A stretch of DNA of 64,000 nt. Source: Coffea arabica (taxonomy: Eukaryota; Streptophyta; Magnoliopsida; Gentianales; Rubiaceae). Numbering within the stretch: position 1 is the stretch's first letter; every line of letters starts with the position of its first letter. The translations under genes were made by a program, and so were the position numbers. Location: the NCBI RefSeq assembly GCF_036785885.1, contig NC_092330.1:7474525-7538524 (forward strand), read 5' to 3'. The notes beneath the pieces are model-generated. The model made no database searches. It saw only the letters and a list, made by a program, of their open reading frames with translations, and was not told the DNA's origin. This document shows, in pieces, positions 9,853-20,733 of this stretch.

Positions 9853-12520
9853 TTCCCTGTAAAAATTCTCTTGTCAAGAAGTCAGGGAGAGAATTATTTT
9901 CTCCTTTGATGAATTCTATATCAAAATCGAATACTGACAAAATTGCTTGCCATCTAGCAAATATTTGTTTTGAAACTATATTTTGAACATTTTTTTGTAA
10001 AATCTCTTTTGCAGATTTACAATCTATTCTAATTAAAAATTTTTTATTATATAAATCATCTTGAAATTTTGATATGCATGAAACTATTGATAAAATTTCC
10101 TTTTTAATGGTTGAGTAATTCTTTTGAGGATCAGACCAAGTGCCTGAATGAAATCTAACTAATTCTTTTTTTGATTCATTTAACTTTTGTTTTAATATTC
10201 CTCCATATCCTAATTCTGATGCATCTGTTTCAACTATCATGAATGCTTTAGGATGTGGTAAACATAAACATGGTAATGATTCGATTTTCTCCTTTAAATA
10301 TTTTATTTTTTGAGTATGTTCTTCTGTCCAAGGTTTTGGGTTTTTCTTTAATCTATTAAATAATATAGAACATTCTTGTCTTAATTTAGGAAAGAAGTCT
10401 GCTATATAATTTAAACATCCTAAAAATCTTTGTAATTGAGTTTTATCTTTTATTTCATCTGAAAATTTAGTAGCAAATTCTAAAGCTCTATTTATGGGTT
10501 TTATTGTTCCTTGGTAAATATCATGTCCTAAAAATCTTATTTTTGTTTGAAATAATTTCATTTTTTGAGCAGAGATTACTAATCCATTTTTCTTAGCTAC
10601 TTTTAAAAATATATTTAAATGCTTAAAATGCTGTTCTATTGATTTTGAAAATATTAATACATCATCAATATAAACTATGCTAAATGAACTATAAGGATTG
10701 AAAATGTCATTCATTATGTTTTGAAATTCTGATGGTGCATTTTTTAATCCAAATGGCATTACATTCCATTCATAATGTCCAAAAGGTGTTGTGAATGCAG
10801 TTTTATATCTATCTTTTGGTGATATTAATATTTGCCAATATCCTGATTTTAAATCAAACTTTGAGAATATTTTTGCATTAAATAATCTATTAAGCAAATC
10901 TTTTTTATTAGGAATTGGATATCTAATCCATTGTAAAACTTTGTTTAATGGTTTATAATTTATTACTAATCTTGGAACTCCTCTTTCTTTTCCAGCTTGA
11001 TTCATTACATAAAAAGCTGCACAACTCCAAGGTGATTTTGAGGGTGTTATTAATTTTTTATCTAATAATATTTTTATTTCTTTCTTGCAAAATTCTAATA
11101 ATTCAGAATTCATTTGTATTGGTCTAGCTTTTGTTGGAATATTTTTTTCAGTAAAATCTTTTTCATAAGGTAATTCTACCATATGTTGTTTTCTATCCCA
11201 AAAAGCATTAGGAATATCTGCACATATTTCTTTTTTTATTAATATTTCTAATTCTGAAATTCTTTTTTGCATTTTATTTTCTTTTAATTGTTCTTCAATT
11301 TTTAAATAGGATTTTTCTTCTTTAATAAAATTTATTTGTTGTTGTACTTTAGTAATAGTATTTATTGTCTTATAAATAGATGAGGTTTGTAAAGTTTGTA
11401 ACTCTCTTTGTTTTACAGGAGTTAAAAATTTAAATGTAATAGTTTTTCCCATTATGTTTATTGAAATTCCTTCATGACTTACTGAAAATGGATAAATTTG
11501 AATTAAAAAGGGTGTTCCTAAAATTACATCATGATTTATATTTTTTACAATTATGAAATTATGTCGTATACAATAATTATCATTACATATTGATCCTTTT
11601 GTAAATTTGTTTTTTACTTGTAAATTTTCTCCATTTGCCGCCATTAATGTTTCTTTTGTTTTTTCACAATATTTTGTAGGGATTATTCCCTCTTTAATAC
11701 AACTTATATCAGCTCCACTATCTATCAGAGCTATGTATGTTTCTTTGAAATCTTCTACTGTAATAGTTACAAAAGCAAACCATTTTTGAAATATCATTCT
11801 TTCTATGGTATTTAAATATTGAACTTCATCAGTTATCTTTTCAGATATATATATTTCTTCAGTTTTAGAATTAGAAGTTGAAGGTTGATATTCTGTTAAT
11901 CTTTGATGTTCTTTTAAGGTTAATTTTGCTTCTATTTCTAAATCTTTTGTTTTTAAATCTATAATTTCTTGTTGTAATTGTTTTACTTGTACTTTAAGAG
12001 TATTAATTTCTGTTTGAAGATCTTTGGTAGTTTCTCTTTTCATTGTATTTATATTGGGATATTTATCTAATAATTTCGAAATACTAAAAGGTTCTATTAT
12101 TTTTGGCATTTTATCTTCTTGAATAATTAAACTTTTAAGTCTTTCTAAATATTCTTTTTTAGCTACTGGATCTTCAATTTTTTCTATTATATCAAGTAAG
12201 AATTCTTTATCTTCTTTTTTAGTTATAACATTAATATATTTTGGAGTACAATTACAATTTTCTTCATTTTCTGAACTAGATATATCATTGTAATAGTCAT
12301 CTTCAGAACTTTGATCTTTATCATTTATTAATAAAGTTATTAATTTATTTTTAATTTCTTCTTCTTCTGCACAAATTTCAGTAATTTTTTCTTTTAGTCT
12401 ACATTTGTTTGCTTTATGACCTATTTTTCCACATTTGTAACAAACAATTTTCTTTTTAATAAATCTTTTCTTTTTAGTTGGTTCATTTTCCTTGGGATTT
12501 TTATATCTTGTTTTCTGCAC
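9842..12520 (-). CDS. Pararetroviral polyprotein fragment: zinc knuckle, protease, RT, RNase H
   Basis: An 892-codon uninterrupted frame. In order: a lysine-rich start, a CX2CX4HX4C zinc knuckle (residues 27-40), a coiled-coil-like Lys/Glu-rich stretch (about 165-205), an aspartic protease motif DSGADIS (about 267), an RT with FDLKSGYWQI (about 552-561) and the catalytic box YIDDVL (about 616), then RNase H with ETDASELGYGG (about 762). It ends just after a DFLTRE motif typical of the RNase H C-terminus in this family. The listed first codon is GTG, and the frame continues a little upstream, so the true N-terminus (coat/movement part) is lost. In the family this protein copies pregenomic RNA into DNA. 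All visible catalytic residues are present. It overlaps the next frame by 11 nt. Confidence 0.8.
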   Translation of the reverse strand: MQKTRYKNPKENEPTKKKRFIKKKIVCYKCGKIGHKANKCRLKEKITEICAEEEEIKNKLITLLINDKDQSSEDDYYNDISSSENEENCNCTPKYINVITKKEDKEFLLDIIEKIEDPVAKKEYLERLKSLIIQEDKMPKIIEPFSISKLLDKYPNINTMKRETTKDLQTEINTLKVQVKQLQQEIIDLKTKDLEIEAKLTLKEHQRLTEYQPSTSNSKTEEIYISEKITDEVQYLNTIERMIFQKWFAFVTITVEDFKETYIALIDSGADISCIKEGIIPTKYCEKTKETLMAANGENLQVKNKFTKGSICNDNYCIRHNFIIVKNINHDVILGTPFLIQIYPFSVSHEGISINIMGKTITFKFLTPVKQRELQTLQTSSIYKTINTITKVQQQINFIKEEKSYLKIEEQLKENKMQKRISELEILIKKEICADIPNAFWDRKQHMVELPYEKDFTEKNIPTKARPIQMNSELLEFCKKEIKILLDKKLITPSKSPWSCAAFYVMNQAGKERGVPRLVINYKPLNKVLQWIRYPIPNKKDLLNRLFNAKIFSKFDLKSGYWQILISPKDRYKTAFTTPFGHYEWNVMPFGLKNAPSEFQNIMNDIFNPYSSFSIVYIDDVLIFSKSIEQHFKHLNIFLKVAKKNGLVISAQKMKLFQTKIRFLGHDIYQGTIKPINRALEFATKFSDEIKDKTQLQRFLGCLNYIADFFPKLRQECSILFNRLKKNPKPWTEEHTQKIKYLKEKIESLPCLCLPHPKAFMIVETDASELGYGGILKQKLNESKKELVRFHSGTWSDPQKNYSTIKKEILSIVSCISKFQDDLYNKKFLIRIDCKSAKEILQKNVQNIVSKQIFARWQAILSVFDFDIEFIKGENNSLPDFLTREFLQGNGS

Positions 12521-12772
12521 TTTGATTATTTCTGTTTTAACATGCTTAGGTGAAATTGATATTCTGGAATTCTTTTTTTTTCTTTTAAATGTCTCAATAA
12601 TCTTGACTTCCTATAATGCAATTTATGGCAATTCTTTTCGAGACATGATAAAAAGAAAGATATCTGTACACACTAGAAAAATCTTCCTCTAATGAATTTG
12701 ACAAATGTTGGATTTACACGAATAAGTAAAAAAGAAAAAAATCTAAACAATGTGTTTAGAAATCAAATTTAA
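12521..12772. other. Degenerate upstream edge of the pararetrovirus
   Basis: On the - strand the polymerase frame stays open for a few codons upstream, then short A-runs and stops break it. It may hold the ruined C-terminus of the coat domain, but no motif is firm. Confidence 0.3.
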
Positions 12773-12952
12773 GCCCTAGACAAGGAATTTCCTGTTTTGG
12801 ATGTACTCAATGCAAGAACTAGATTGTGTAATGATGTTACAAACAATGAATATTTTCGTAAAATGTGTGATCCTTCTGGAAATATGTTTCATGTAACTTG
12901 GCAAGGAAATTTTGGTGAGTTTCTTTTGGGATTTTGCGGAAGCAGAAGATAA
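12773..12952 (+). other. Exon-like open frame, unidentified
   Basis: Open for 59 codons between stops with a balanced residue mix (FPVLDVLNARTRLCNDV...), unlike the low-complexity AT-rich DNA around it. A GGTGAGTT splice-donor-like site falls at about 12913-12920, so an exon could end there. I do not recognise the protein and see no matching acceptor or second exon nearby. It may be an exon fragment or chance. Confidence 0.25.
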
Positions 12953-15043
12953 AAAGGACCTTTTTTTTTTATCAATTATAAGGAAAATGGAAATTTGATT
13001 TTGGTTTCTATGAACTCTCTCTCATCCCAAGTGTTTGTAATAAGGGCTACAAAAAAATCGAATTCAATCAAGCTATTCACAAGCTTGCTTGGTCAAAACT
13101 CGAGCTCGAGTTCCCATTGATCGAGCTTGAGTCAAATAGGAGCAACTTGAATAGCTAAACAGGTTTGAGCTCCAGCATATATATGTGAGGCTCGACATGT
13201 TATCGAGTTTAGGAGTGCAAATGATCTAGGTTGGGCTAGAGTAGTGCACAAACTGAGTCTGACTCAAGCTATAAGTACTTGAGTTCGAGTTCAAACTCGA
13301 GCTTGTTGAGAGCTTAAAAGTGAAGCTCGAACTTGAACTTGGTTTAATTTTATCTTACACAAACAGGAGCTCAATAGGATAATGCTTAATCGAGTTTGAT
13401 CGAATTTAATTGAGCTTAAATGATATAGATTAATGTGTTACATAGTTTAAGCAAGAGATGCAATAAAATTTTACACTAATCATTATCAGTGCTATATAAA
13501 AAGTATAAATCTGTGTATTAAGGAGTCTAAGCACTTTTGAGTGTAAGCACTTTTTTATCTTAGTTTTTGTTATCCCTAAATTATCCTCATGTCTTTTAAT
13601 TTTAATTATTGCATTTTAATGTGGCACTAAATAAAAGACATAAAACACTCCAATTGATTACACCTCATAGTATTGGTAATTATAATTAAAAATTGCTCGT
13701 CAAAAACTATTTACCTACCCTTGCACTCCATCTCCAAATATTATATGTATCAAAATTTCTTAATCGAAGCATGAAAAATTTCTCAATAGTCATTAGTTGA
13801 GATTGTAAAAAAAAATCAATATCAAAAACTAGATACATTCTGGAAAAAAGAGAACATCCAAATAATTGATATTCAGGGAAAGACAAACATTAAAACGATA
13901 AAATAAGTAATGCTTCATTTGTATTGCTTTGAGCAAACCAAATCCATCCATCAAGCCAAAAGCCATCTAAAATGATAAAATAAGAATTATAATAAGAGTA
14001 AACTTAAAATAAAGAATGATAAAATGAAAATGATATCCAAATTGTTTTCAGTGATACCCAAAATACCCTTTTTTAATGATTACATATATTTATTGTATTG
14101 CAATATTAGTGAATAATGGTAGTGGTTATGAAATGAAAAGTTTTAAAATTAAGAAAATTTCATTTATGGTGACAATTGTAATTAGACATATTAGTGCACT
14201 TCAATAATTAACAATAATGATAACGGTTATGAATTAAAAGCTGACAATTGAAAAAATAAAACACTATAACATACTAAAAATTGTTATTAAAATTGTTAAT
14301 TGACCACAATTCTCATTCCAATTCCATGATCATCAAAAACACTAATACTGAAACCAAAAATATTGTGCTCATGTGAAAAAAAAATAAACATGTTGCTTTT
14401 GCTTTGTATTGGATTGTGCTAAAAAATATGAATAAAAGAAAAAGAAAATAGAAAAACCCCAACTATCTCTGTCTTTGAAATTTCAATTGTTGAACTGTAC
14501 AAGCTAAAAAAAATTTTATGTGGTGGATCATTTAAATTCCATTATTGGCAAAAATAGAATTAACATAATACAAAGAATTCAAATTACACGTATGTTTATT
14601 TTTCTAACTTAATTATATTCTTCCTTTATAAAAAAATTATAATGATTGTGGTTTATATGCAATAGAATCACGAATATAATAATTTTGATAAATCATGATT
14701 TATCAATATTTGATATATTAGAGTTCAAGATATAAATCAAAAAGTGTTTAGTTCATGATTCCGAATTCAATTCTATGGGACATGTTAACTATATTGGAAT
14801 GCTTTCTATCTCTTTTCATTTAATAAAATTTTTAAAAGTAACTGGCTAAAGAAATAAGTAAAATAAAAATAAATATTATGATGCTGATGATAAAATTTTC
14901 AAAAAAAATTTTAGTATTTAAAGAATAATATATTTTAAGATATTACAACTACGTGCAAAGTACGTGAACTATTACTAGTAGATTAAAAAAAATTCAAAAT
15001 ATATATTTAAAGCTCAATTAAGCAAGTTGTCAAGCCTCACTGT

Positions 15044-15504
15044 TAGGGTTACAAAAGAATCGAACTACTTATGAGCGGCTCGAATCTGATCTCGACTCGA
15101 GCCCGGTCAATAGTGAGGTTGAGCTGACCAAGTCGAACTCGAGATAAAAAAATACTAAACTCGTTAGCTCACGAGCCGGCATGGAGTCGATTATATATAT
15201 ATATGTATGTATGTATGTATGTATATATTTATTTTTATTTTAATAGTAAAATTACATATATGTATCCCTAATATTGTATTATTTGTTAAGAAAAATTATT
15301 ATTTTATTCATTTTTTAAAAATAAAATAATTATTTTTTTTAGTTTTTAACCTCGAGCTCGACTCGAATTTGATTCAAGTTCGAGCTTGAACTTGACATTT
15401 TGAGCTCATCGAGCTCGCGTTCAAATTCGAATTTTGTAAAATTATGTTGAAGTTCTGTTCGATTAGGCCGAATCTTGACTTGGTTCGATTTGTTTGCACC
15501 CCTA
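15044..15504. mobile_element. 461 bp MITE with TAGGG...CCCTA inverted ends
   Basis: The left end TAGGGTTACAAAAGAATCGA matches the reverse complement of the right end, TAGGGGTGCAAACAAATCGA, at 16 of 20 positions shown. The flanks are CTCACTGT and CTCATTGC, a possible decayed 8 bp target duplication (6 of 8), which would suit the hAT superfamily. The interior is again CTCGAG-rich and non-coding. Confidence 0.5.
15192..15228. repeat. (TA)n(TATG)n microsatellite
   Basis: TATATATATATA followed by several GTAT/TATG units inside the MITE. Simple-sequence DNA, expected to be length-variable. Confidence 0.85.
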
Positions 15505-15746
15505 CTCATTGCAGATAACGCTTAAACTTGAGCTCGTTAAAATATTAGAACTATTTGAATTTGAATCGAGTTTTGATCGAGCAAACTTGTAAGTAACACG
15601 ATTGAGCTCGACTTGTTTACATTCCTATTCGTGTTTAATCGAACCTCAAAAATACACATATACTTGCTTTTTTAATACATTCATTATGTAAAATCTCTAT
15701 TTGCCCCCTTGATTCAAAAGATACCAAACATTGATCTACACGCCCC

Positions 15747-15754
15747 TATAAATA
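15747..15754 (+). promoter_or_regulatory. TATA box of the subtilase pseudogene
   Basis: TATAAATA lies 41 bp before the ATG at 15795 and fits a plant core promoter, leaving a very short 5' leader. It supports 15795 as the ancestral start. Confidence 0.6.
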
Positions 15755-15794
15755 GTTTGCTAGTGGCACTAATCACTTCCGCAGAAAAGAAAAG

Positions 15795-17985
15795 ATGGCT
15801 TCAACATATACTATTTTGTCTTCATCTCCTCAGTTTTTTCAACTTTTCTTCCTTCAGCATTTCCTACTGAATCTACTGATCCTTTGCAAACTTACATTGT
15901 GCATGTAAGTGTGCCTAAACATGTGCAACCTTCTAAACTTTACCATTCCTTCCTCCCAAAAACTTCCACTGGCACAATTGATGCCTCACGCTTAGTTTAT
16001 TCTTAAAGCCATGTCATTACTGGCTTTGCAGCCAGATTGTCGCTTGACGAAGTGAAACAAATGGAGAGGATGACAGGATTCTTATATGCCAAACCTCAAA
16101 AAGTATTGGCACTTCAGACCACACGCAGTCCCAAATTCTTGGGGCTGCAACCCCACAAGGGGCTTTGGCCCCGAGCCAACTTTGGCCAAGGCATCATAAT
16201 TGGGGTAATTGATAATGAAATAAAACCTGACCACCTGTCCTTCAGTGATGAAGTGATGTCAACACCACTAACCAAATGGAAAGGAAAATGTCGTTTGAAT
16301 GGCACCACCTGTAACAAGAAGCTTATAGGTGCAACCAGGATATTTTTGGGCATGACTGGACTGCCTGTCGACGTGGGAGCACACGGAACACACACAGCAA
16401 GCACTGCTGCTGGTGCGTTTGTCAGCGGTGCCAATGTTTTTGGCCAATCTAATGGCACGACAACAGGAATGGCACCACGAGCTCACTTGGCCATTTATCA
16501 AGCTTGTGAGGATGATGGGTGCGAGGAAAGCACCATCCTCGCAGCCATGGAAGCTGCCATCGCAGATGGTGTCAATGTGTTATCACTCTCTATTGGAGGA
16601 CAAGAGGAGCCTTACTTTGCAGACGGGATAGCAATCGGTGTTTTCCGAGCAATCCAGAACGGGATCATTGTCAGCTGCGCAGCTGGCAATGGAGGCCCGT
16701 TCCATGGTACGCTATCAAATACCGCACCATGGATTTTGACGGTGGTTACAAGCACAATTGACCGCAGTTTTAGGGCTACAGCCGTTCTTGGTAACAATGC
16801 ATGGTTTGATGGTGTATCAGTCCATCAACCCAAGGTTTTTCCAAGAACATTGCTGCCCCTAGTACGTCCAACAGCCGGAAAATATGCCCCGGCACATTGA
16901 ACAAGACTCTTGTTGTTGGCAACGTGGTATTGTGCGAAGCTGATGGACCCTTCGAAACATTTAATTTGGGGCAGGCCGTAAGAGATACTGGTGGGGCAGC
17001 AATGATAGTGGTCAACGGAGAAACAGACCTGTGTGCTGCCTCACCTCAAGTTGATGTGATTCCCACCACTACGGTGAGTCTTGCTGACGGGGAAGCGATA
17101 AAGGAGTATATAAACTCTACGTTTGCACCCACTGCCATGATAGCATTCGAAGGTACAGTTGTTGGATTAAAAGAAGCTCCTGCCATAGCATTTTTCTCCT
17201 CAAGAGGTCCGAGCTTGACGAGCCCCGGAATTCTTAAACCTGATATCGTTGGTCCAGGTGTCAGCATTCTTCCTGCCTGGCCTTCCTCGGTGGACAACAC
17301 CACAAATTCAACTGCTTCATTCAACTTACAATGTGGAACCTCAATGTCAACACCTCACCTGAGTGGCATTACAGCCTTAATACGAAGTTTGCATCCCGAT
17401 TGGTCGCCTGCTGCCGTTAAATCTGCTATTATGACCAGTGCTGACTTCTTGAACCATGATGGGAGCCTCATCCTTGATGAGAGGAAGCTTCCTGCAGATT
17501 TATTTGCAATTGGTGCTGGCCATGTAAATCCAGCAAGAGCTGCTGACCCTGGATTAGTTTATGACATCCATCCTGATGATTATCTTCAGTACTTGTGTGG
17601 TTTGAACTACACAGATGATCAGATAGTGTTCATTACGCAGCGCCGGATCACATGTACGAATATTAACAGCATCCCCGAAGCTGAACTCAATTATCCTTCA
17701 TTTTCTATTCAGTTGGGGTCTGATACTCAGACATATAGAAGAACGGTGACGAATGTGGACAAGACCTACTCAGTTTACAACAGTCTGATCACATCCATCC
17801 CAGGGATCGATATTCACGTATATCCAACTGTCCTCCGGTTCACAAGAATGAACCAAAAGATTACATATCAGATCAGTTTCAAAAGAACGGACAGGTTAAA
17901 AAATGCTACTTACATGCAGGGCTCAATCACTTGGAGCTCAAAGCAGCACTCTGTGAGAAGTCCCATTTTGATTAAATTAATCTAG
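15795..17985 (+). pseudogene. Subtilisin-like serine protease (SBT, family S8) pseudogene
   Basis: Intact plant subtilases are secreted proteases with a signal peptide, an I9 prodomain, an S8 domain split by a PA insert, and a Fn3-like tail. All are seen here over about 730 codons without introns. The catalytic Asp is at 16211 (motif DNE, where DTG is usual), His at 16382 (HGTHTAST), Asn in AAGNGGP at about 16688, and Ser at 17341 (GTSMSTPH). The end, HSVRSPI, is the normal C-terminus. Three lesions break it: a frameshift in the T-run at 15834-15839 just after the signal start, a TAA at 16004-16006 in the prodomain, and a one-base shift near 16870-16885 in the PA region before CPGTLNK. The first open block runs to 16900 and the second is 16897-17985. 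The good conservation outside the lesions suggests recent loss. Confidence 0.85.
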
Positions 17986-19795
17986 CAGATATGTGGGCAG
18001 TGACTGCTGTTCTAATTAAGCAAATTATGCTCGTCTAGTGTTATAGGCCTTGACATGTGATGTATGTGTTAAACGATGCAAGCTCCATGGTACAACTGCT
18101 AAATTTCAAGAAGCTTTAAGCATTGAAATATTTTAGTGTCTTCTCTTTACATGGTTACTGAAGGAAACTTTTTTTTTTTCTGGTGCAATTATCCATGGAA
18201 CAGAAATGATTATACAGATATCACTAGTCATACATCTGAGCAATGAAAAGCACAAGAAAAATTAGAGGAAAAGGTCCACGTAGAACTAAGAAAATGCTAA
18301 AAAAAGAGAGGGAGGAACAGAGTTTTTCCAGGATAACAGGGCTGGTCGTCCAGCCCAGTTTTCATTCAAATATCTCTTTCGATTTTGAGTTTCTTTCCAG
18401 TAATTTTGATTCTGCACTTTCGTATAAGATCAAGAAACAACTTCAACATTCAAATTGCTCCGAGAAACTCAGTCTAAGTCACTCCAATTGGGGCTCAAAT
18501 TTCATCAAAATGAAACCCGTGCTCCAGTTTCTTCTGGAGTCCGAAAATGAAAGAAGAAAGATGATATGCAACAAGCTCTCTTTTTCCGACCATTATTTCG
18601 TGCTTTAGGTTCATAAACATTATTTTCCTCTTAATCAATTTGTTGGAGTAGAAAAATGGTGGGTGATAACGCCAAATTGCCTTGGTCAGAGGCTGGGCGG
18701 CAGAATTCTCAGTTTCTTACTACTACTAAATAATTTAAGCATCTTGTTCCCCCTTCCTTGGTTGTTGCATACGATTAGTTCAAGTTCACGTCTGGAGAAT
18801 TTTTTAGTTGTTGTCCCAATGCCGAATATATAAGATCCTCCACGTTGTCTTCTACCTGAAGACGATCATAGGGCAATAAGATCCTCCACGTTGTCTTCTA
18901 CCTGAAGACGATCATAGGGCAACAATCGCTTGGTCACATCCCAGAATCAATAGAGATTAAGATCACCAACCATGCATAGATAGACCTTTTTGAGGAATTT
19001 AAACAAAACTATGCACAAACTTTGTCCTCCTCACGATTCATAACACCATATAACAAACTTTATCACATTCATTCCCCGAATCAACAAGTTAAAATTAAGA
19101 TCACCAACCAACCGTGCCTATATAGATAGACCTTTTTGAGGAATTTAAACAAAAAAAAAACTATGCACAGACTTCTTCTTACGATAATATAATGCTCTAT
19201 TTATTCCTTTTTTTCCCCAAAAAGTGCTAATGGAGTGTCTGATTGAACAACCTTCGCCATCTTTCGTAAGTGTTCTGCCATTCGGGCAATACACATAACA
19301 TATTCGCGTTGAAAGATTGTGTAGAAACGAAACCTTTTCTTACCAGTGAAAGGAAAAGAGAAAATATAACAGAGGAAAAGTGAAATGAAATTGGTTTGGG
19401 GTTCAGGAAGGTAAAATTTTGGTAAAAAGGAAAAACTGGCTCATTCAATTTTAGATCTAATATTGAAATTTGGACAACTACCAGTAAAACGGATATCGGT
19501 ATTAATTGATTAACAACCATCTTGAAATGCATATTGAACATTACTCAATTTCCCATTATTGGTCGAATTATCATATTTTATATGTTTGTTGCATATCATA
19601 TGATTATGTACCTGCTAGGCTATTAATCTATTACATATTTCATTTTATACGAAGATACTAATTAATATTGTTATAAATTACAACTTACCATAACTTATAT
19701 TGTTATAGAATTCCTACTAATAATCTATTATGTAGGTGCAAAATTCCAGTAATCAAATGGTGTGTGAATCATGACCATTTGTCCTTATTTGCATT
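17986..19795. other. Intergenic DNA downstream of the subtilase, no gene seen
   Basis: AT-rich with scattered short open frames that have no recognisable motifs. It contains the 46 bp perfect tandem duplication at 18831-18922. It also has a second local duplication: a ~60 bp stretch near 18955-19016 recurs near 19091-19170, sharing AGATAGACCTTTTTGAGGAA. Confidence 0.6.
18831..18922. repeat. 46 bp perfect tandem duplication
   Basis: The unit starting TAAGATCCTCCACGTTGTCT occurs at 18831-18876 and again, identical, at 18877-18922. Perfect identity implies a very recent duplication or gene conversion, or an assembly artefact. Confidence 0.9.
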
Positions 19796-20733
19796 TGCCA
19801 ACTATAGTTCCTAATATCCATTCGTCAAGATTTTCGTGTGATTTATTTTTGGATAAATTACAGATAAATCCCTATGATTTCACCTATTATCACATGGCCA
19901 CTTTAATGTTTTAAAATATCCAATTCATCCCCTATAGTTTCACATAAAGTGAAAATTTGATAGAAAATAGTTTATGTAATGCCGTTTGTTGATCCACCAG
20001 TGGTGCTCTTACTTAAATGTTAAATTGCTAAACATCCGAACCACCTTGCATAAAATTATAGGGGGATTATATGAATAAATGCAAAAATCATAGGGCAGCA
20101 AAGTGGATATTCATGCAAACTATAGGAGAGTTAAGTAAATATTATGATTCCATCACATACACTTTTGGAGTATGTTTGGTTCAATCACCATAACCAATGA
20201 TGTATTCCATCTATTTTTCACTTTATATAAAATCAAAGGGGAATTATCTTGTTATTTTGAAACTTTAGGGGAAATTATCTGGTGTTATGCAAAATCATAG
20301 AGGGTTATATGTAATTCAACCTTTAGTTTTTGTCGTCAGTGTATAGTCCTCCTAATTTTTTATTTTCTTTTCACATATTACTAAAACAAAATAAGTTATT
20401 TGCTTTATAAAAAAAGAAAATTTATAGGTAACCAAAATTTAATAATATGATTATTGAGTATACATAAAAGTAACTGTTTCAATAGTTACATTCTTAGGGG
20501 CAATGTACAATAACTCATATGCAAATACGTACTTCAGAAGTGCTGGAAAATTAGGAAAATAAAGAAAGAAATGTTCTTAAGTGGATCTAATATGTAACAT
20601 CTTAAGCCATACCAAGCAAGCCCATTTTGCTAAAATTAACATGAAGGAGGTGTTTTATGCTCTGCACATAGCTTCCATCACTTTCCTCCATAAAGATCCT
20701 AAACTAGGGACTATAGAGCTCAACTGGCTCCTA
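19796..20733. repeat. Segmental duplication, copy A
   Basis: Matches 37944-40776 closely, apart from the 1884 bp insertion in the other copy. Shared markers include CTATAGTTCCTAA at the left edge and CTAGGGACTATAGAGCTCAA at the right edge. The duplicated DNA has no recognised gene. A weak open frame (about 20640-20740, with NMKEVFYAL) is shared by both copies but matches nothing I know. Confidence 0.8.
19851..20321. mobile_element. 471 bp MITE inside segmental duplication copy A
   Basis: The left end GGATAAATTACAGATAAATC and the reverse complement of the right end, GGTTGAATTACATATAACCC, match at most positions, and the inverted similarity continues inward. The flanks TTTATTTTT and TTTAGTTTT are a possible 9 bp target duplication (8 of 9). 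The same MITE sits at 37997-38466 with matching flanks, so it predates the segmental duplication. Confidence 0.6.

Larger units (their letters stand above)
8654..12520 (-). mobile_element. Endogenous pararetrovirus remnant (Caulimoviridae-like)
   Basis: A zinc knuckle, retropepsin, reverse transcriptase and RNase H lie in one frame with no integrase, followed closely by small same-strand ORFs. That layout and the RT/RNase H style fit integrated plant pararetroviruses rather than LTR elements, and no LTR borders it. The block is much more AT-rich than the flanking LTR. The coat/movement region expected upstream (above 12520) is missing or unreadable, so the copy is partial. The exact genus is not decidable by eye. 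Confidence 0.75.
13036..15632. repeat. CTCGAGCTCGA-rich inverted-repeat element(s), hAT-MITE-like
   Basis: Both ends of this interval (13036-13400 and 15350-15632) are dense in CTCGAG/GAGCTC motifs. The left border AGGGCTACAAAAAAATCGAA and the reverse complement of the right border AGGAATGTAAACAAGTCGAG match at roughly 19 of 27 positions over the first 27 bp. The middle (about 13400-15040) is AT-rich with no gene. I infer an old non-autonomous DNA element with a second one nested inside it (15044-15504). The borders are approximate. Confidence 0.4.

Noticed and set aside
18243..18608. 121-codon frame after the subtilase
   Set aside because: No recognisable domain, basic low-complexity start, and a sequence style like LTR/UTR DNA.
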